Source of the DNA: an uncultured Clostridium sp.
GTDB lineage: Bacteria; Bacillota; Clostridia; Clostridiales; Clostridiaceae
NCBI RefSeq assembly: GCF_910588715.1
Contig: NZ_CAJURG010000001.1
Span: 278,263-342,262, forward strand
DNA: 64,000 nt
Reading direction: 5' to 3'
Part shown: positions 25,985 to 35,429 of the stretch, piece by piece
Layout: each line of letters starts with the position of its first letter
Numbering within the stretch: position 1 is the stretch's first letter
The notes under the pieces: generated by a model
The model's input: the letters and a program-made list of their open reading frames with translations, nothing else
The model's database searches: none
What the model was told of the DNA's origin: nothing
Position numbers and translations under genes: made by a program

Positions 25985-26905
25985 ATGATAAAACCTAAAC
26001 CATTACAGATAGGAGATAAAGTAGGAATAATAGCTCCTGCAAGTCCAATTGATATAAATTTAATTAATAAATGTATAGATTCTTTAAGTTCTTTGGGCTT
26101 AGATGTAAAAGTAGGAGAAAGCTGTACTTCAGAATATGGATTTTTATCAGGCACTGATGAAATAAGAGCAAAAGATGTAAATCTTATGTTTGCAGATAAA
26201 AGCATAAAAGGTATTTTTGCATTACGTGGTGGTTATGGATGTGCTAGATTGTTAAATTTTATAGATTTTAAATTAATAAAAAAAAATCCTAAAATTTTTA
26301 TTGGATATAGCGATATTACAGCTCTTCATATTGCTATAAATCAAAAAAGCAATCTTATCACCTATCATGGACCGATGATAGCAAGTGAGCTAATAAAGGG
26401 ATTAGATGATTACAGTAATAATTATTATAAAAAATTTATTTTTAATTATTACAATAATGAAGAAATTTTAAATCCTGAAGGAATTAATCTTGAAGTTATT
26501 AATACAGGCATAACTTCTGGAAAACTTATTGGTGGAAATTTATCTTTAATTTGTTCCTCTTTAGGAACGGATTATGAAATAGATACAAAAAATAAAATAT
26601 TATTTATAGAAGAAATAGATGAACCTCCTTATAAAATTGATAGAATGTTTACTCAATTAAAACAAGCAAGAAAATTTAAAGATGCTAATGGAATAATTTT
26701 AGGATCTTTTAATAATTGTGAAGCTAAAGATAATAAAAAAAGCTTATCTTTAAAAGAAGTTTTTAATGAAATTCTTTTACCTCTAAATAAACCTATCATT
26801 AGTAATTTAGTTTGTGGACATTGTATGCCTACATTAACTTTACCTTTAGGAGCTAAAATTCTAATTGATGCAAATAATAAAAAAATTAATATAATTGGCA
26901 AGTAA
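25985..26905 (+). CDS. LD-carboxypeptidase (peptidase family S66, LdcA/MccF-like)
   Basis: A serine peptidase that either trims the terminal D-Ala from murein tetrapeptides in the cytoplasm (LdcA) or, in the MccF branch, cleaves microcin C-type compounds. The nucleophile S109 lies in FIGYSDITALH; the catalytic Glu in FIEEIDEPPYKID; the catalytic His in VCGHCMPTLTLPLGA near the C-terminus. Start 25985 is preferred because AAGGAA (25971-25975) is then at a workable distance; the ATG at 25976 is too close. Murein recycling is more likely than microcin resistance, as no microcin genes are near. Confidence 0.88.
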   Translation: MIKPKPLQIGDKVGIIAPASPIDINLINKCIDSLSSLGLDVKVGESCTSEYGFLSGTDEIRAKDVNLMFADKSIKGIFALRGGYGCARLLNFIDFKLIKKNPKIFIGYSDITALHIAINQKSNLITYHGPMIASELIKGLDDYSNNYYKKFIFNYYNNEEILNPEGINLEVINTGITSGKLIGGNLSLICSSLGTDYEIDTKNKILFIEEIDEPPYKIDRMFTQLKQARKFKDANGIILGSFNNCEAKDNKKSLSLKEVFNEILLPLNKPIISNLVCGHCMPTLTLPLGAKILIDANNKKINIIGK

Positions 26906-26908
26906 AAA

Positions 26909-26950
26909 TTAAAATAAACAAGAGTTATATTACTCTTGTTTATTTTAATT
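26909..26950. terminator. Bidirectional terminator between convergent genes
   Basis: Stem AAATAAACAAGAGT / ACTCTTGTTTATTT with A and T runs on both sides; serves the LD-carboxypeptidase gene and the opposing esterase gene. Confidence 0.85.
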
Positions 26951-26974
26951 TTATAAGTTATTTTAAATTTTTTA

Positions 26975-27931
26975 TTATCTTTGTTTTAATATAAAATCAA
27001 CTATCTTCATATATAAGTTTAAAGCTTCTGTTTCTGATAAATTTTTCAAAGTATGTGTACAATTTTGTAAAGTATATAATTCAAAATTATTATTATATTT
27101 TATGGAAGCTTCATATAATTTTAAAGAGCTTTCATATGGAATAATATCATCCTTTAAACTATGTATAATAAGGGTGTCTGGTAATTTGCTTGTTATATAC
27201 TCGATAGGACTAAATTCTTTAGATAAACTTTCTATACTATCATTTGTAAGATTATCAGTTATATTTTTTGGGGCAATTGATAAGTTTATTTCACTTAATT
27301 TAGATGGCCCAAACAAATCAACTATATATTTTACTTTAGATGAATATGATTTTAAAGAATAATCTCCTATAAATTCATCATCATCCGAGAAAGCGGCCAT
27401 CATACAAAGGTGAGCTCCAGCAGAAGGTCCTATCATTCCTATATTATTTGTATCAAAATTATATTTATCTTTATTCTTATATATCCATCTAATAGTATCT
27501 TTAACATCTGATATTTGATCTTTTAATATAATTTCATTATTCATTAATTCATATGAAGTGCTTATTACTGCATAACCTTCATTTTTAAGTAAATCAATAA
27601 TTGGCTCTATAGCAGAGGGGATAACTTTATCACCATACATCCACCCGTTTCCAAATACATATATAATTACAGGTGATGGTGTATTTATTTCTTTATTTTT
27701 ATAAATATCTAGAGTAATTTCTTTATTATTTCTTGTTTTATACACAACATCTTTATATGTAACATCTTTAATTGGTTCATTATAAAAGTTACTTGATATG
27801 GTAGGTAAACTATTTCTTAGTTTTATAATTTCAAATAAAAATTTAAATTGCTTAATTTGACAAAATGAAATAATAAAAATTATTATTATACTTATTGAAG
27901 TAATAAATAATATTCCTTTTTTTCTTTTCAT
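26975..27931 (-). CDS. Membrane-anchored alpha/beta hydrolase (esterase/lipase type)
   Basis: A 318-residue protein with an N-terminal basic-hydrophobic signal anchor (residues 6-24) and an alpha/beta-hydrolase domain outside the membrane. The catalytic triad is S170 (GPSAG), D261 or D262 (SLKDD) and H293 (CTHT). The oxyanion region reads VFGNGWMYG in place of the common HGGG, as in the BD-FAE/carboxylesterase group. The start is supported by AGGAGGT upstream. It shares a short divergent region with pyrE. The natural ester substrate is unknown. Confidence 0.85.
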   Translation of the reverse strand: MKRKKGILFITSISIIIIFIISFCQIKQFKFLFEIIKLRNSLPTISSNFYNEPIKDVTYKDVVYKTRNNKEITLDIYKNKEINTPSPVIIYVFGNGWMYGDKVIPSAIEPIIDLLKNEGYAVISTSYELMNNEIILKDQISDVKDTIRWIYKNKDKYNFDTNNIGMIGPSAGAHLCMMAAFSDDDEFIGDYSLKSYSSKVKYIVDLFGPSKLSEINLSIAPKNITDNLTNDSIESLSKEFSPIEYITSKLPDTLIIHSLKDDIIPYESSLKLYEASIKYNNNFELYTLQNCTHTLKNLSETEALNLYMKIVDFILKQR

Positions 27932-28021
27932 ATTTACCTCCTAAAATTTTATTTATACTTGAATTATTGACAAATTAAAAATTTGATAATCAAAAATATA
28001 ATTTTATTATTTTAAATATTA

Positions 28022-28050
28022 TTGGCTTTTTTAACGAATAATGTTACAAT
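28022..28050 (+). promoter_or_regulatory. Promoter of pyrE
   Basis: TTGGCT (28022-28027), 17-base spacer, TACAAT (28045-28050) with TG in the extended -10 position. The predicted leader is only about 30 bases, so there is no room for a PyrR attenuator. Confidence 0.7.
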
Positions 28051-28088
28051 ATTTAAGAAAAATATACATATTAAAGGAGTTGTTTTCT

Positions 28089-28760
28089 ATGGAAAAATAC
28101 AAACAAGAGTTTATAGAGTTTATGGTAAAAAGTAATGTTTTAAGATTTGGAGAATTCGTTACTAAAAGTGGACGTCAAACACCTTTTTTTATTAATACAG
28201 GAAACTATACTACAGGAGAACAACTTGAAAAATTAGGTGAATTTTATGCTAAAACTATTAATGAACATATTAGTTCAGATATAGATGTATTATTCGGTCC
28301 AGCATATAAAGGAATTCCATTAACTGTTACTACAGCTATATCAATGAACAAATTATACAAATCAAATGTTGAATATTGTTCTAATAGAAAAGAGGTTAAA
28401 GATCACGGAGAAGGTGGTATTTTACTTGGAGCTAAATTAGATAATAAAAAAAGAGTTGTGATAGTTGAAGATGTTATGACGGCAGGAACTTCAATTTATG
28501 AAACAGCACCTATATTAAAAGCTCAAGGTGACGTTGAAATTGCGGGATTAGTTATATCAGTTGATAGAATGGAAAAAGGTAAAGGAGAAAAATCGGCACA
28601 AGCTGAAATTAAAGATACCTTTGGAATTACAACTTATTCAATAGTTACAATGGCTGAAGTTGTGGAGTATTTATATAATAGAGAAATTGATGGAATAATA
28701 TATATTGATGATAAGATAAAATCTAATATAAATGAATACTATAAAAAGTATGGTGTTTAA
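28089..28760 (+). CDS. pyrE: Orotate phosphoribosyltransferase
   Basis: Joins orotate to PRPP to give OMP in pyrimidine synthesis. The 223-residue protein carries the PRPP-binding motif VVIVEDVMTAGTS (about 123-135) and the conserved N-terminal region LRFGEFVTKSGRQTPFFIN. The start is ATG 28089, with AAGGAG nine bases upstream. An earlier in-frame ATG at 28041 lies inside the -10 promoter element and cannot be used. It stands alone, away from other pyr genes, and ends at a terminator shared with the opposing ilvA. Confidence 0.93.
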   Translation: MEKYKQEFIEFMVKSNVLRFGEFVTKSGRQTPFFINTGNYTTGEQLEKLGEFYAKTINEHISSDIDVLFGPAYKGIPLTVTTAISMNKLYKSNVEYCSNRKEVKDHGEGGILLGAKLDNKKRVVIVEDVMTAGTSIYETAPILKAQGDVEIAGLVISVDRMEKGKGEKSAQAEIKDTFGITTYSIVTMAEVVEYLYNREIDGIIYIDDKIKSNINEYYKKYGV

Positions 28761-28802
28761 AAAAAATAAGTCTTACCTTAATTGGTAAGACTTATTTTTA
28801 AT
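28761..28802. terminator. Bidirectional terminator between pyrE and ilvA
   Basis: Stem AAAAATAAGTCTTACC / GGTAAGACTTATTTTT with a six-base loop, flanked by A and T runs. It overlaps the last bases of the minus-strand gene. Confidence 0.88.
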
Positions 28803-29997
28803 ACATAGCTTTAATGAAATATTTTTCCTTTTCAAAGGAATTAACAATTCTCTCAATATGCTCATGACCATTAGTTTCAACAGTAACCTCTAATAATACA
28901 TTGTGTATTCTATTAATAGCTTTGAATTGATTATGTTCAAGCTTTACTACATTTGCATTTTCTTTTGCTAATATTTCTGATATTTTTAATAATTCTCCAG
29001 GAACATTTTTAAGTTCTACAGCAAAACAAAATAATCTACCTTTAGAAACAAGTCCATTATTTATTAGTTTTGAGATTGTAATCATATCGATATTACCACC
29101 ACTTAATATGCAGCAGACTTTTTTATTTTTTACTTTTAATTTTTTAAGTGCCGCTAATGTTACTACTCCCGAAGCTTCAACCACTAATTTATGTTTTTCA
29201 ACTAATAAAAGAAATGCATCTACAATGTCACTTTCTGAAACTGTTATAATTTTATCTACATATTCTTTAATTATTTCAAAAGTTATATTACCAGGAGTTT
29301 TTACTGCAATACCATCAGCAATAGTATTAACTGTTTCTAATGTACAAATTTTATTTTTTTTAACACTTAAATCCATTGATGCAGCTTCTTCAGCTTGTAC
29401 TCCAATTATTTTTATATTTGGATTTAAAGATTTAGCAGCAATACTTATACCAGAAATTAAACCTCCACCGCCAATTGGAACAACTATATAATCTAAGTCA
29501 TTAATTTCTTCAAATATTTCAAGAGCAATTGTTCCTTGTCCATAAATTACATTTTTATCGTTAAAAGGATGTATAAAAACTTTTCCGTCCTCTTCTTCAA
29601 TTTTTTTTGCTTTAACAAAGGCATCATCATAACATTTTCCGTGAAGTATTATATTACCTCCATAATTTTTAGTAGATTCAATTTTTAAATATGGAGTAGT
29701 TTTAGGCATTACTATGCTAGAATTTACACCCATTAATGCAGCTGCATAAGCAACTCCTTGAGCATGATTTCCTGCCGATGAACAAATGACCCCCCTAGAT
29801 TTTTCTTCTTCAGTTAATGATATAATTTTATTTAAAGCACCTCTAATTTTATATGCTCCTGTTATTTGAAGATTTTCGCATTTCATATATACATTATTAT
29901 TACTAGCTTTGCTAAATATATCACTATATAATAACGGAGTTTTAATAACCACATTTTTTATATTTTTTCTTGCTTCTTTAATTTTTTCTAAACTCAT
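28798..29997 (-). CDS. ilvA: Threonine ammonia-lyase (threonine dehydratase) with ACT domain
   Basis: PLP enzyme that deaminates threonine to 2-oxobutyrate. The PLP lysine is K50 in ITGAYKIRGA; the phosphate-binding loop is PIGGGGLISG; the C-terminal 80 residues form an ACT-like regulatory domain (FAVELKNVPGELLKI). Length (399 residues) fits the short, TdcB-like/IlvA group seen in clostridia, so it may serve catabolism as well as isoleucine synthesis. ATG 29997 is chosen because GGGAGAG lies about seven bases upstream; in-frame ATGs at 30015 and 30012 have no such site. Confidence 0.9.
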   Translation of the reverse strand: MSLEKIKEARKNIKNVVIKTPLLYSDIFSKASNNNVYMKCENLQITGAYKIRGALNKIISLTEEEKSRGVICSSAGNHAQGVAYAAALMGVNSSIVMPKTTPYLKIESTKNYGGNIILHGKCYDDAFVKAKKIEEEDGKVFIHPFNDKNVIYGQGTIALEIFEEINDLDYIVVPIGGGGLISGISIAAKSLNPNIKIIGVQAEEAASMDLSVKKNKICTLETVNTIADGIAVKTPGNITFEIIKEYVDKIITVSESDIVDAFLLLVEKHKLVVEASGVVTLAALKKLKVKNKKVCCILSGGNIDMITISKLINNGLVSKGRLFCFAVELKNVPGELLKISEILAKENANVVKLEHNQFKAINRIHNVLLEVTVETNGHEHIERIVNSFEKEKYFIKAMY

Positions 29998-30181
29998 CAA
30001 ATTCTCTCCCATCATTTCAATTAACTATTTTTTCCAATATATATTATCATAAAAATATATATTTATAAAATTAAATTTAATTATTTATATTTAAGATAAA
30101 TATAAACTATAAATATTTAGTTGTATTAATTAATTATAAACTATATAATTACCTTGAATATTAATAGACGGAGTGAATAAA

Positions 30182-30922
30182 ATGGAAGAAAGATTACAAA
30201 AATATATGGCTAGATGTGGTGTTGCTTCAAGAAGAAAGTGTGAAGAAATAATCTTAGATGGTCAAATAAAAGTAAATGGTTTAGTTATAACAGAAGTTGG
30301 AACTAAAATTAATCCAGAAAAAGATATTGTAGAATATAATAATAATGTTATAAAGGTAGAAGAAAAAAAAGTTTATATAATGCTTAATAAACCAGAAGGA
30401 TATATAACTTCTGTTAAAGATGAAAAGGGTAGAAAAACAGTATTAGATATAGTTAATGTTAAAGAAAGAATATATCCTATAGGACGATTAGATTATGATA
30501 GCTCTGGACTTTTAATATTAACTAATGATGGTAGTATTTATAATAATATAATTCATCCTAGGGTATCTATAAATAAAACTTATATTGCTGTATGTAAAGG
30601 AAAGTTTTCTGAAAGTGATATTAAACATTTTAAAAAAGGAATAGATATAGGAGGATATATTACTGCTGAAGCAAATATTGATATAATTTCTGAAGAAAGT
30701 AAATTTAATAAGAAAAAAAATTGCAATGAAGTTTTATCAACTGTTGAAATAACAATACATGAAGGCAAAAATAGACAAATAAGAAGAATGTGTTCTTCTT
30801 TAAATCATGAGGTAATTAGTCTTAAAAGAGTTGCAATAGGAAATATAAAGTTAGGATATTTAAAAAAAGGTGAATGGAGAGAATTAACAAATAGTGAATT
30901 AGAATATATTAAAGGATTATAG
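30182..30922 (+). CDS. rluB: Ribosomal large subunit pseudouridine synthase, RluB type
   Basis: Makes pseudouridine in 23S rRNA. The 246-residue protein has an N-terminal S4 RNA-binding domain (RLQKYMARCGVASRRKCEE, residues 4-60) and the RsuA-family catalytic domain with GRLDYDSSGLL; D104 is the catalytic aspartate. The end has the IHEGKNRQIRRMC signature. ATG 30182 is chosen over GTG 30173 because CGGAGTG serves as the ribosome binding site. It runs into mnmM with 10 bases between them. Confidence 0.92.
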   Translation: MEERLQKYMARCGVASRRKCEEIILDGQIKVNGLVITEVGTKINPEKDIVEYNNNVIKVEEKKVYIMLNKPEGYITSVKDEKGRKTVLDIVNVKERIYPIGRLDYDSSGLLILTNDGSIYNNIIHPRVSINKTYIAVCKGKFSESDIKHFKKGIDIGGYITAEANIDIISEESKFNKKKNCNEVLSTVEITIHEGKNRQIRRMCSSLNHEVISLKRVAIGNIKLGYLKKGEWRELTNSELEYIKGL

Positions 30923-30932
30923 GAGTTATTTT

Positions 30933-31472
30933 ATGTTTAAATATGTTTCAGATGTTAGTATATTATCACACAATATTATTAAGGAATATGTAAAAAATAA
31001 AAATGTTGCTATTGATGCAACCTTAGGCAATGGATATGATTGTGATTTTCTATCTTCATGTTTTAAAAAAGTATATGCATTTGAAATCCAAAAAGAAGCT
31101 TGTGAAAAATACATAGATAAAAATAATAATGTAATAATAATAAATGAATCTCATCATAAAATAGATAAATTTATTAATGAAGAAGTGGATTGTGTATGCT
31201 ATAATCTTGGATATTTACCAGGCGGTAATAAAGAAATAACAACACTTGCAGAAACTAGTCTTAAGAGTATACAACTATCTTTAAACTTATTATCTAAAAA
31301 TGGAATAATATCTATAGCAATTTATAGAGGGCATAATGAAGGTATGGAAGAAAAAAATTGCATTATTAAATATTTAAAGACTTTACCTAAAAATAGCTTT
31401 GGTGTTATGATACATGAATGTATAAATAGATCAGAGAAATCTCCTTTACTAATTATAGTAGAAAAGAAATAA
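30933..31472 (+). CDS. mnmM: tRNA U34 modification methyltransferase MnmM (YtqB family)
   Basis: A 179-residue class I SAM methyltransferase of the YtqB family. The SAM site is AIDATLGNGYDCDFL (about 26-40) and the family hallmark is NLGYLPGG (about 91-98). In B. subtilis YtqB was shown to be MnmM, which makes the last methylation of mnm5s2U at tRNA wobble position 34; function is assigned by family membership. GGAGTT precedes the ATG, and it follows rluB by 10 bases, so the two RNA-modification genes share a transcript. Confidence 0.85.
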   Translation: MFKYVSDVSILSHNIIKEYVKNKNVAIDATLGNGYDCDFLSSCFKKVYAFEIQKEACEKYIDKNNNVIIINESHHKIDKFINEEVDCVCYNLGYLPGGNKEITTLAETSLKSIQLSLNLLSKNGIISIAIYRGHNEGMEEKNCIIKYLKTLPKNSFGVMIHECINRSEKSPLLIIVEKK

Positions 31473-31486
31473 TTTTTATTAGAATT

Positions 31487-31520
31487 AGTACTTTAAAAAT
31501 CTTGCATTTTTTAAAGTATT
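31487..31520 (+). terminator. Weak hairpin after mnmM
   Basis: AGTACTTTAAAAA pairs imperfectly with TTTTTTAAAGTATT; the tail is not T-rich, so termination here is uncertain. Confidence 0.4.
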
Positions 31521-31585
31521 AACATTGATTAAATTTATAAATAGTGTTAAACTTATTTAAGTTAATTAAATGGGAGCGTATGATA

Positions 31586-32482
31586 ATGGAACAAAGTATT
31601 AATGATGAATCAAAGGACTTAATGAAGTTAATTCAAATTAGATTTGCAAGATTAAGTAAGGGGCAAAAATTAATTGCTGAATATATATTAAAAAATTATG
31701 ATAAAGCTGCATTTATGACAGCCGCTAAGCTCGGAACTTCTGTTGGTGTTTCGGAATCAACAGTAGTAAGATTTGCAATAGAATTAGGTTTCTCTGGATA
31801 TCCTAAACTTCAAAAGTCTCTTCAAGAATTAATAAAAAATAAATTAACAACAGTTCAAAGATTAGAATTATCTAGTGATTATATAACTGAAGGTCATACC
31901 TTAAAAGGTGTTTTAAAGGCAGATATGGAAAATATAAGATCTACAATGGAAAAAATTGATTATAACACATTTGAAGATGTAGTTAATAATATTTTTTCAG
32001 CTAAAAGGATTTATATAATAGGTCTTAGAAGTTCAATGGCACTTGCAGAATTTTTAGGATTTTATTTAAATATCATTTTACAAAATGTAAAAACTGTAGG
32101 ATACGGTATTTCTGATATCTTTGAACAAATGATAAATGTTGGTGAGGGTGATTTAGTAATAGGAATTGGATTTCCACGTTATGCAAGTAGAACAATAGAT
32201 GCATTAGCATTTGCACAAGATAGAGGAGCGACAGTTGTGTCTTTAACAGATAGCTTTTTATCTCCTTTAGCAAGTAGAGCTGATTATGCATTAATAGCTC
32301 AAAGTAATATGGCATCATTTGTTGATTCTTTAGTTGCACCTTTATCTGTAATAAATGCTTTAATAATAGCTGTTGGAATGAGAGAAAAAGAAAGTATATC
32401 ATCTACATTTAATAGTTTAGAGGAGATCTGGCAAGAATATAATGTCTATTCTTATAATAATAGAAATGTAGGAGATGATTAA
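31586..32482 (+). CDS. MurR/RpiR-family transcriptional regulator
   Basis: A 299-residue regulator with an N-terminal RpiR helix-turn-helix (about 10-85; FMTAAKLGTSVGVSESTVVRFAIELGFSGYPKLQ) and a C-terminal SIS sugar-phosphate-binding domain (about 130-265; YIIGLRSSMALAEFLG). RpiR proteins control sugar or amino-sugar catabolism. No sugar genes are adjacent, so the regulon is unknown. ATG 31586 is chosen with GGGAGCG eight bases upstream; nearer and earlier starts are less well placed. A terminator follows. Confidence 0.88.
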   Translation: MEQSINDESKDLMKLIQIRFARLSKGQKLIAEYILKNYDKAAFMTAAKLGTSVGVSESTVVRFAIELGFSGYPKLQKSLQELIKNKLTTVQRLELSSDYITEGHTLKGVLKADMENIRSTMEKIDYNTFEDVVNNIFSAKRIYIIGLRSSMALAEFLGFYLNIILQNVKTVGYGISDIFEQMINVGEGDLVIGIGFPRYASRTIDALAFAQDRGATVVSLTDSFLSPLASRADYALIAQSNMASFVDSLVAPLSVINALIIAVGMREKESISSTFNSLEEIWQEYNVYSYNNRNVGDD

Positions 32483-32496
32483 ATATTCTATTTAAT

Positions 32497-32538
32497 AAAA
32501 GGAATTAACAAATAAAATGTTAATTCCTTTAGTTATTA
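32497..32538 (+). terminator. Terminator after the RpiR gene
   Basis: Stem AAAGGAATTAACA / TGTTAATTCCTTT with a seven-base loop; the tail is moderately T-rich. Confidence 0.8.
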
Positions 32539-32563
32539 TAAATAATATTTAGGAGGAATTTTA

Positions 32564-33778
32564 ATGTCAAAGGTTATTGTGATAGGGGCTGGACCAGCAG
32601 GAATTATGTCTGCAATAACAGCATCTAAAAAACATGAAGTTATTCTTTTAGATGGTAATGATCGAATTGGTAAAAAGCTTTTTATAACAGGGAAAGGCAG
32701 ATGTAATGTTACAAATGCCAAAGATATAAGTGAATTTTTTGATTATATTTATGGAAATCCTCATTTTTTATATAGTTCACTTTATTCATTTACAAATGAA
32801 GATACTATAAATTTTTTTGAAAATCAAGGAATTAAACTGAAAACAGAACGTGGTGGAAGAATATTTCCATCATCTGATAAATCCTCTGATATTATAAAAG
32901 GATTATTTAATGAATTAAAATCTAATAATGTTCAAATTAAACTTAATTCTAAGGTTACTAATATTTTATATGAAAATAATAAAATATTAGGAGTGGAAAT
33001 TAATAGTTCTCAAAGGATACTAGGAGATTATTTCATTATTGCTACTGGCGGAGCATCTTATCCTTTAACAGGTTCTACTGGTGATGGATATAAATTTGCA
33101 AAAAAGCTTGGACATAGCATAATTGATTTAAAGCCATCATTAGTTCCAATTGAATTAAATGAAAAATGGTTAAAAGAAGTAATGGGATTATCTCTTAAAA
33201 ATATCTCATTAAGTATTTTAAAAAATAATAAAATTATATATAAAGAACAAGGTGAAATGTTATTTACAAGTTATGGAATGTCTGGCCCTTTAGTATTAAA
33301 AGCTTCTAGGTTTATAAAAAGTGATTTTGATTACATAGCAATATTAGATTTAAAACCTGCTTTAGAAATCAATGAACTTGATAAAAGAATTCAAAAAGAT
33401 TTTTTAAAGTACCAAAATAAAGAATTTAAAAATTCTTTAAATGATTTATTACCTCAAAAAATTATTCCTCTAATAATTAAATTAAGTGGGATTTCAGAAA
33501 ATAAAAAAGTAAATGTTATAACAAAAGAAGAAAGAAAAAATCTTGTATATGTAATAAAAAATATAAAAATGAATATTAAGGGTTTAAGACCTATAGATGA
33601 AGCAATAGTAACAGCTGGTGGAGTTAATACACTTGAAATTGATCCATCTACTATGAAATCAAGGGTGATTAAAAATTTATCATTTGCGGGTGAAGTTATA
33701 GATGTAGATGCATTTACTGGTGGATATAATGTTCAAATAGCATTATCAACAGGTTATATTGCTGGAAATAATCTTTAA
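32564..33778 (+). CDS. NAD(P)/FAD-dependent oxidoreductase, HI0933/BaiN family
   Basis: A 404-residue flavoprotein. The N-terminal FAD motif is VIVIGAGPAGIM, followed by the family-specific GKKLFITGKGRCNVTN (about 40-55), a GGASYPLTGSTGDG segment (about 162-175) and the closing FAD motif FAGEVIDVDAFTGGYN. One characterised clostridial relative, BaiN, acts in bile-acid dehydroxylation, but most members are uncharacterised. GGAGG precedes the ATG. It is followed by the cmk gene and has no obvious functional tie to it. Confidence 0.87.
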   Translation: MSKVIVIGAGPAGIMSAITASKKHEVILLDGNDRIGKKLFITGKGRCNVTNAKDISEFFDYIYGNPHFLYSSLYSFTNEDTINFFENQGIKLKTERGGRIFPSSDKSSDIIKGLFNELKSNNVQIKLNSKVTNILYENNKILGVEINSSQRILGDYFIIATGGASYPLTGSTGDGYKFAKKLGHSIIDLKPSLVPIELNEKWLKEVMGLSLKNISLSILKNNKIIYKEQGEMLFTSYGMSGPLVLKASRFIKSDFDYIAILDLKPALEINELDKRIQKDFLKYQNKEFKNSLNDLLPQKIIPLIIKLSGISENKKVNVITKEERKNLVYVIKNIKMNIKGLRPIDEAIVTAGGVNTLEIDPSTMKSRVIKNLSFAGEVIDVDAFTGGYNVQIALSTGYIAGNNL

Positions 33779-33884
33779 AAACAATAAATTCTATTATTTT
33801 CTTAAAGATTGTTATATTTAAAATTTAATTATATAATTAATAGGAACATAATATATGTATTTTTGAAAGGTGGAAAAAAATATA

Positions 33885-34541
33885 ATGAAAATATCAGTAG
33901 CGATAGATGGTCCTGCTGGAGCAGGTAAAAGTACAATAGCTAAATTAGTCGGTAAAAAATTTGATTTAATGTATATAAATACTGGAGCAATGTATAGAGC
34001 TGTAGCTTTATTAGCTAAAAGAAATAATATAGATACTACTAATGTTGAAAAGTTAATATCTATGATAGACGATATGGATATGCGTTTTGAAAATGATGAT
34101 TTAATATTAGATAATATAAATATTCAAAATGAAATAACAATGCCGGAAATAAGTGAAATAGTTTCTGATTATGCTTCTATTCCTGAAGTAAGAAGAAAAC
34201 TTGTTTTTTTACAGAGAAAAATGTCTGAAAAATATAATGTTATCATGGATGGTAGGGATATTGGAACTGTAGTTTTAAAAAATTCAAGATTTAAATTTTT
34301 CTTAACTGCATCAGCAGAAGAAAGAGCAAGAAGAAGATATAATGAACTTATAAATAGAGGTTTAGATGTTAATTATGATAAGCTTTTAGAGGATATAATA
34401 AAAAGAGATCATATTGATAGTACTCGTGCAGTTGATCCATTAAGAAAAGCTGATGATGCTATAGAAATTGATAGTTCTAATTATAACATTAATGAAGTTA
34501 CTGAAATAATTTGTAATTTTATAGAAAATGATTTACAATAG
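33885..34541 (+). CDS. cmk: Cytidylate kinase
   Basis: Phosphorylates CMP and dCMP. The 218-residue protein starts with VAIDGPAGAGKSTIA (P-loop) and has the GRDIGTVVL and FFLTASAEERARRR motifs typical of Cmk. ATG 33885 is the family-consistent start; its ribosome binding site (AAAGGTGG, 33866-33873) is a little distant, about 11 bases, and a GTG at 33870 lies inside it. The order cmk-ispH-S1 protein is conserved in clostridia. Confidence 0.94.
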   Translation: MKISVAIDGPAGAGKSTIAKLVGKKFDLMYINTGAMYRAVALLAKRNNIDTTNVEKLISMIDDMDMRFENDDLILDNINIQNEITMPEISEIVSDYASIPEVRRKLVFLQRKMSEKYNVIMDGRDIGTVVLKNSRFKFFLTASAEERARRRYNELINRGLDVNYDKLLEDIIKRDHIDSTRAVDPLRKADDAIEIDSSNYNINEVTEIICNFIENDLQ

Positions 34542-34582
34542 ATTTAAGAGAATTAAAAAATAAAATATGCAGGAGAAAATTT

Positions 34583-35428
34583 ATGAATGTATTATTAGCT
34601 GAAAATGCTGGCTTTTGTTTTGGTGTTAAAAGAGCAGTAGAAGAGGCAATAAAGACTCAAAAAAATTTTAATAAAAAAATATATACTTTAGGTCCATTAA
34701 TACATAATGGTGATGTAGTAAAATATTTAGAAGAAAATAATATATATTCTATAGATATAGATAATATAGATACTTTAAATAAGGGAGATGTTATTTTAAT
34801 AAGGTCTCATGGTATATCTAAAGAAACATTTGATTATTTAAATGAAAAGGAATTAACTGTTATAAATGCAACATGTCCTTTTGTAACTAATATTCAAAAA
34901 AAGGTTAATAAATTTTCAAATGAAGGATATAAAATTGTTATCCTTGGTGATGAAAATCATCCCGAAGTTATTGGTATTAATGGATGGTGTAATAATGACG
35001 CTATAATTACCAATGATGGTAGTTTTAAAAGTAAATTACCTAATAAAGTTTGTGTAGTTTCACAAACTACAGAAAAAGAAGAAAATTGGGACAAAACAAT
35101 TAATAATTTATCTAAGGAATCAATTAAGGATTTAAAATCATTTAATACGATTTGTGCTGCAACTGAAGAAAGACAAAAGAGTGTTTATGATTTATCAAAA
35201 AAAGTTGATTTTATGATTGTTATAGGTGGTAAACATAGTTCAAATACAACTAAGTTATATCAAATAGCAAAAGAAAGTTGTGAAAATACAATTCATATAG
35301 AAAATGCTAGTGAACTACCTAAAGATATATTAGAAAATAAAAACTTTGAAAGCATTGGTATAACAGCTGGAGCTTCAACTCCAGATTGGATTATAAAGGA
35401 AGTAATTAATATTGTGGAGGGATTGTAA
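34583..35428 (+). CDS. ispH: 4-hydroxy-3-methylbut-2-enyl diphosphate reductase
   Basis: Last enzyme of the MEP isoprenoid pathway, a [4Fe-4S] protein that yields both IPP and DMAPP. The three cluster cysteines are visible: C12 (AGFCFGV), C98 (ATCPFV) and C191 (TICAATEERQ). The 281-residue length is that of a stand-alone IspH; in many clostridia IspH is fused to ribosomal protein S1 domains. Here the S1 protein starts one base after the ispH stop, so the two are separate but adjacent. GCAGGAG precedes the ATG. Confidence 0.96.
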   Translation: MNVLLAENAGFCFGVKRAVEEAIKTQKNFNKKIYTLGPLIHNGDVVKYLEENNIYSIDIDNIDTLNKGDVILIRSHGISKETFDYLNEKELTVINATCPFVTNIQKKVNKFSNEGYKIVILGDENHPEVIGINGWCNNDAIITNDGSFKSKLPNKVCVVSQTTEKEENWDKTINNLSKESIKDLKSFNTICAATEERQKSVYDLSKKVDFMIVIGGKHSSNTTKLYQIAKESCENTIHIENASELPKDILENKNFESIGITAGASTPDWIIKEVINIVEGL

Positions 35429-35429
35429 A

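Noticed and set aside
28041..28088. Upstream start for pyrE
   Set aside because: The ATG at 28041 falls within the -10 promoter region, so it would not be transcribed.
32073..32402. 109-codon minus-strand ORF inside the RpiR gene
   Set aside because: Low-complexity Leu/Gln/His shadow of the SIS domain; no ribosome binding site.
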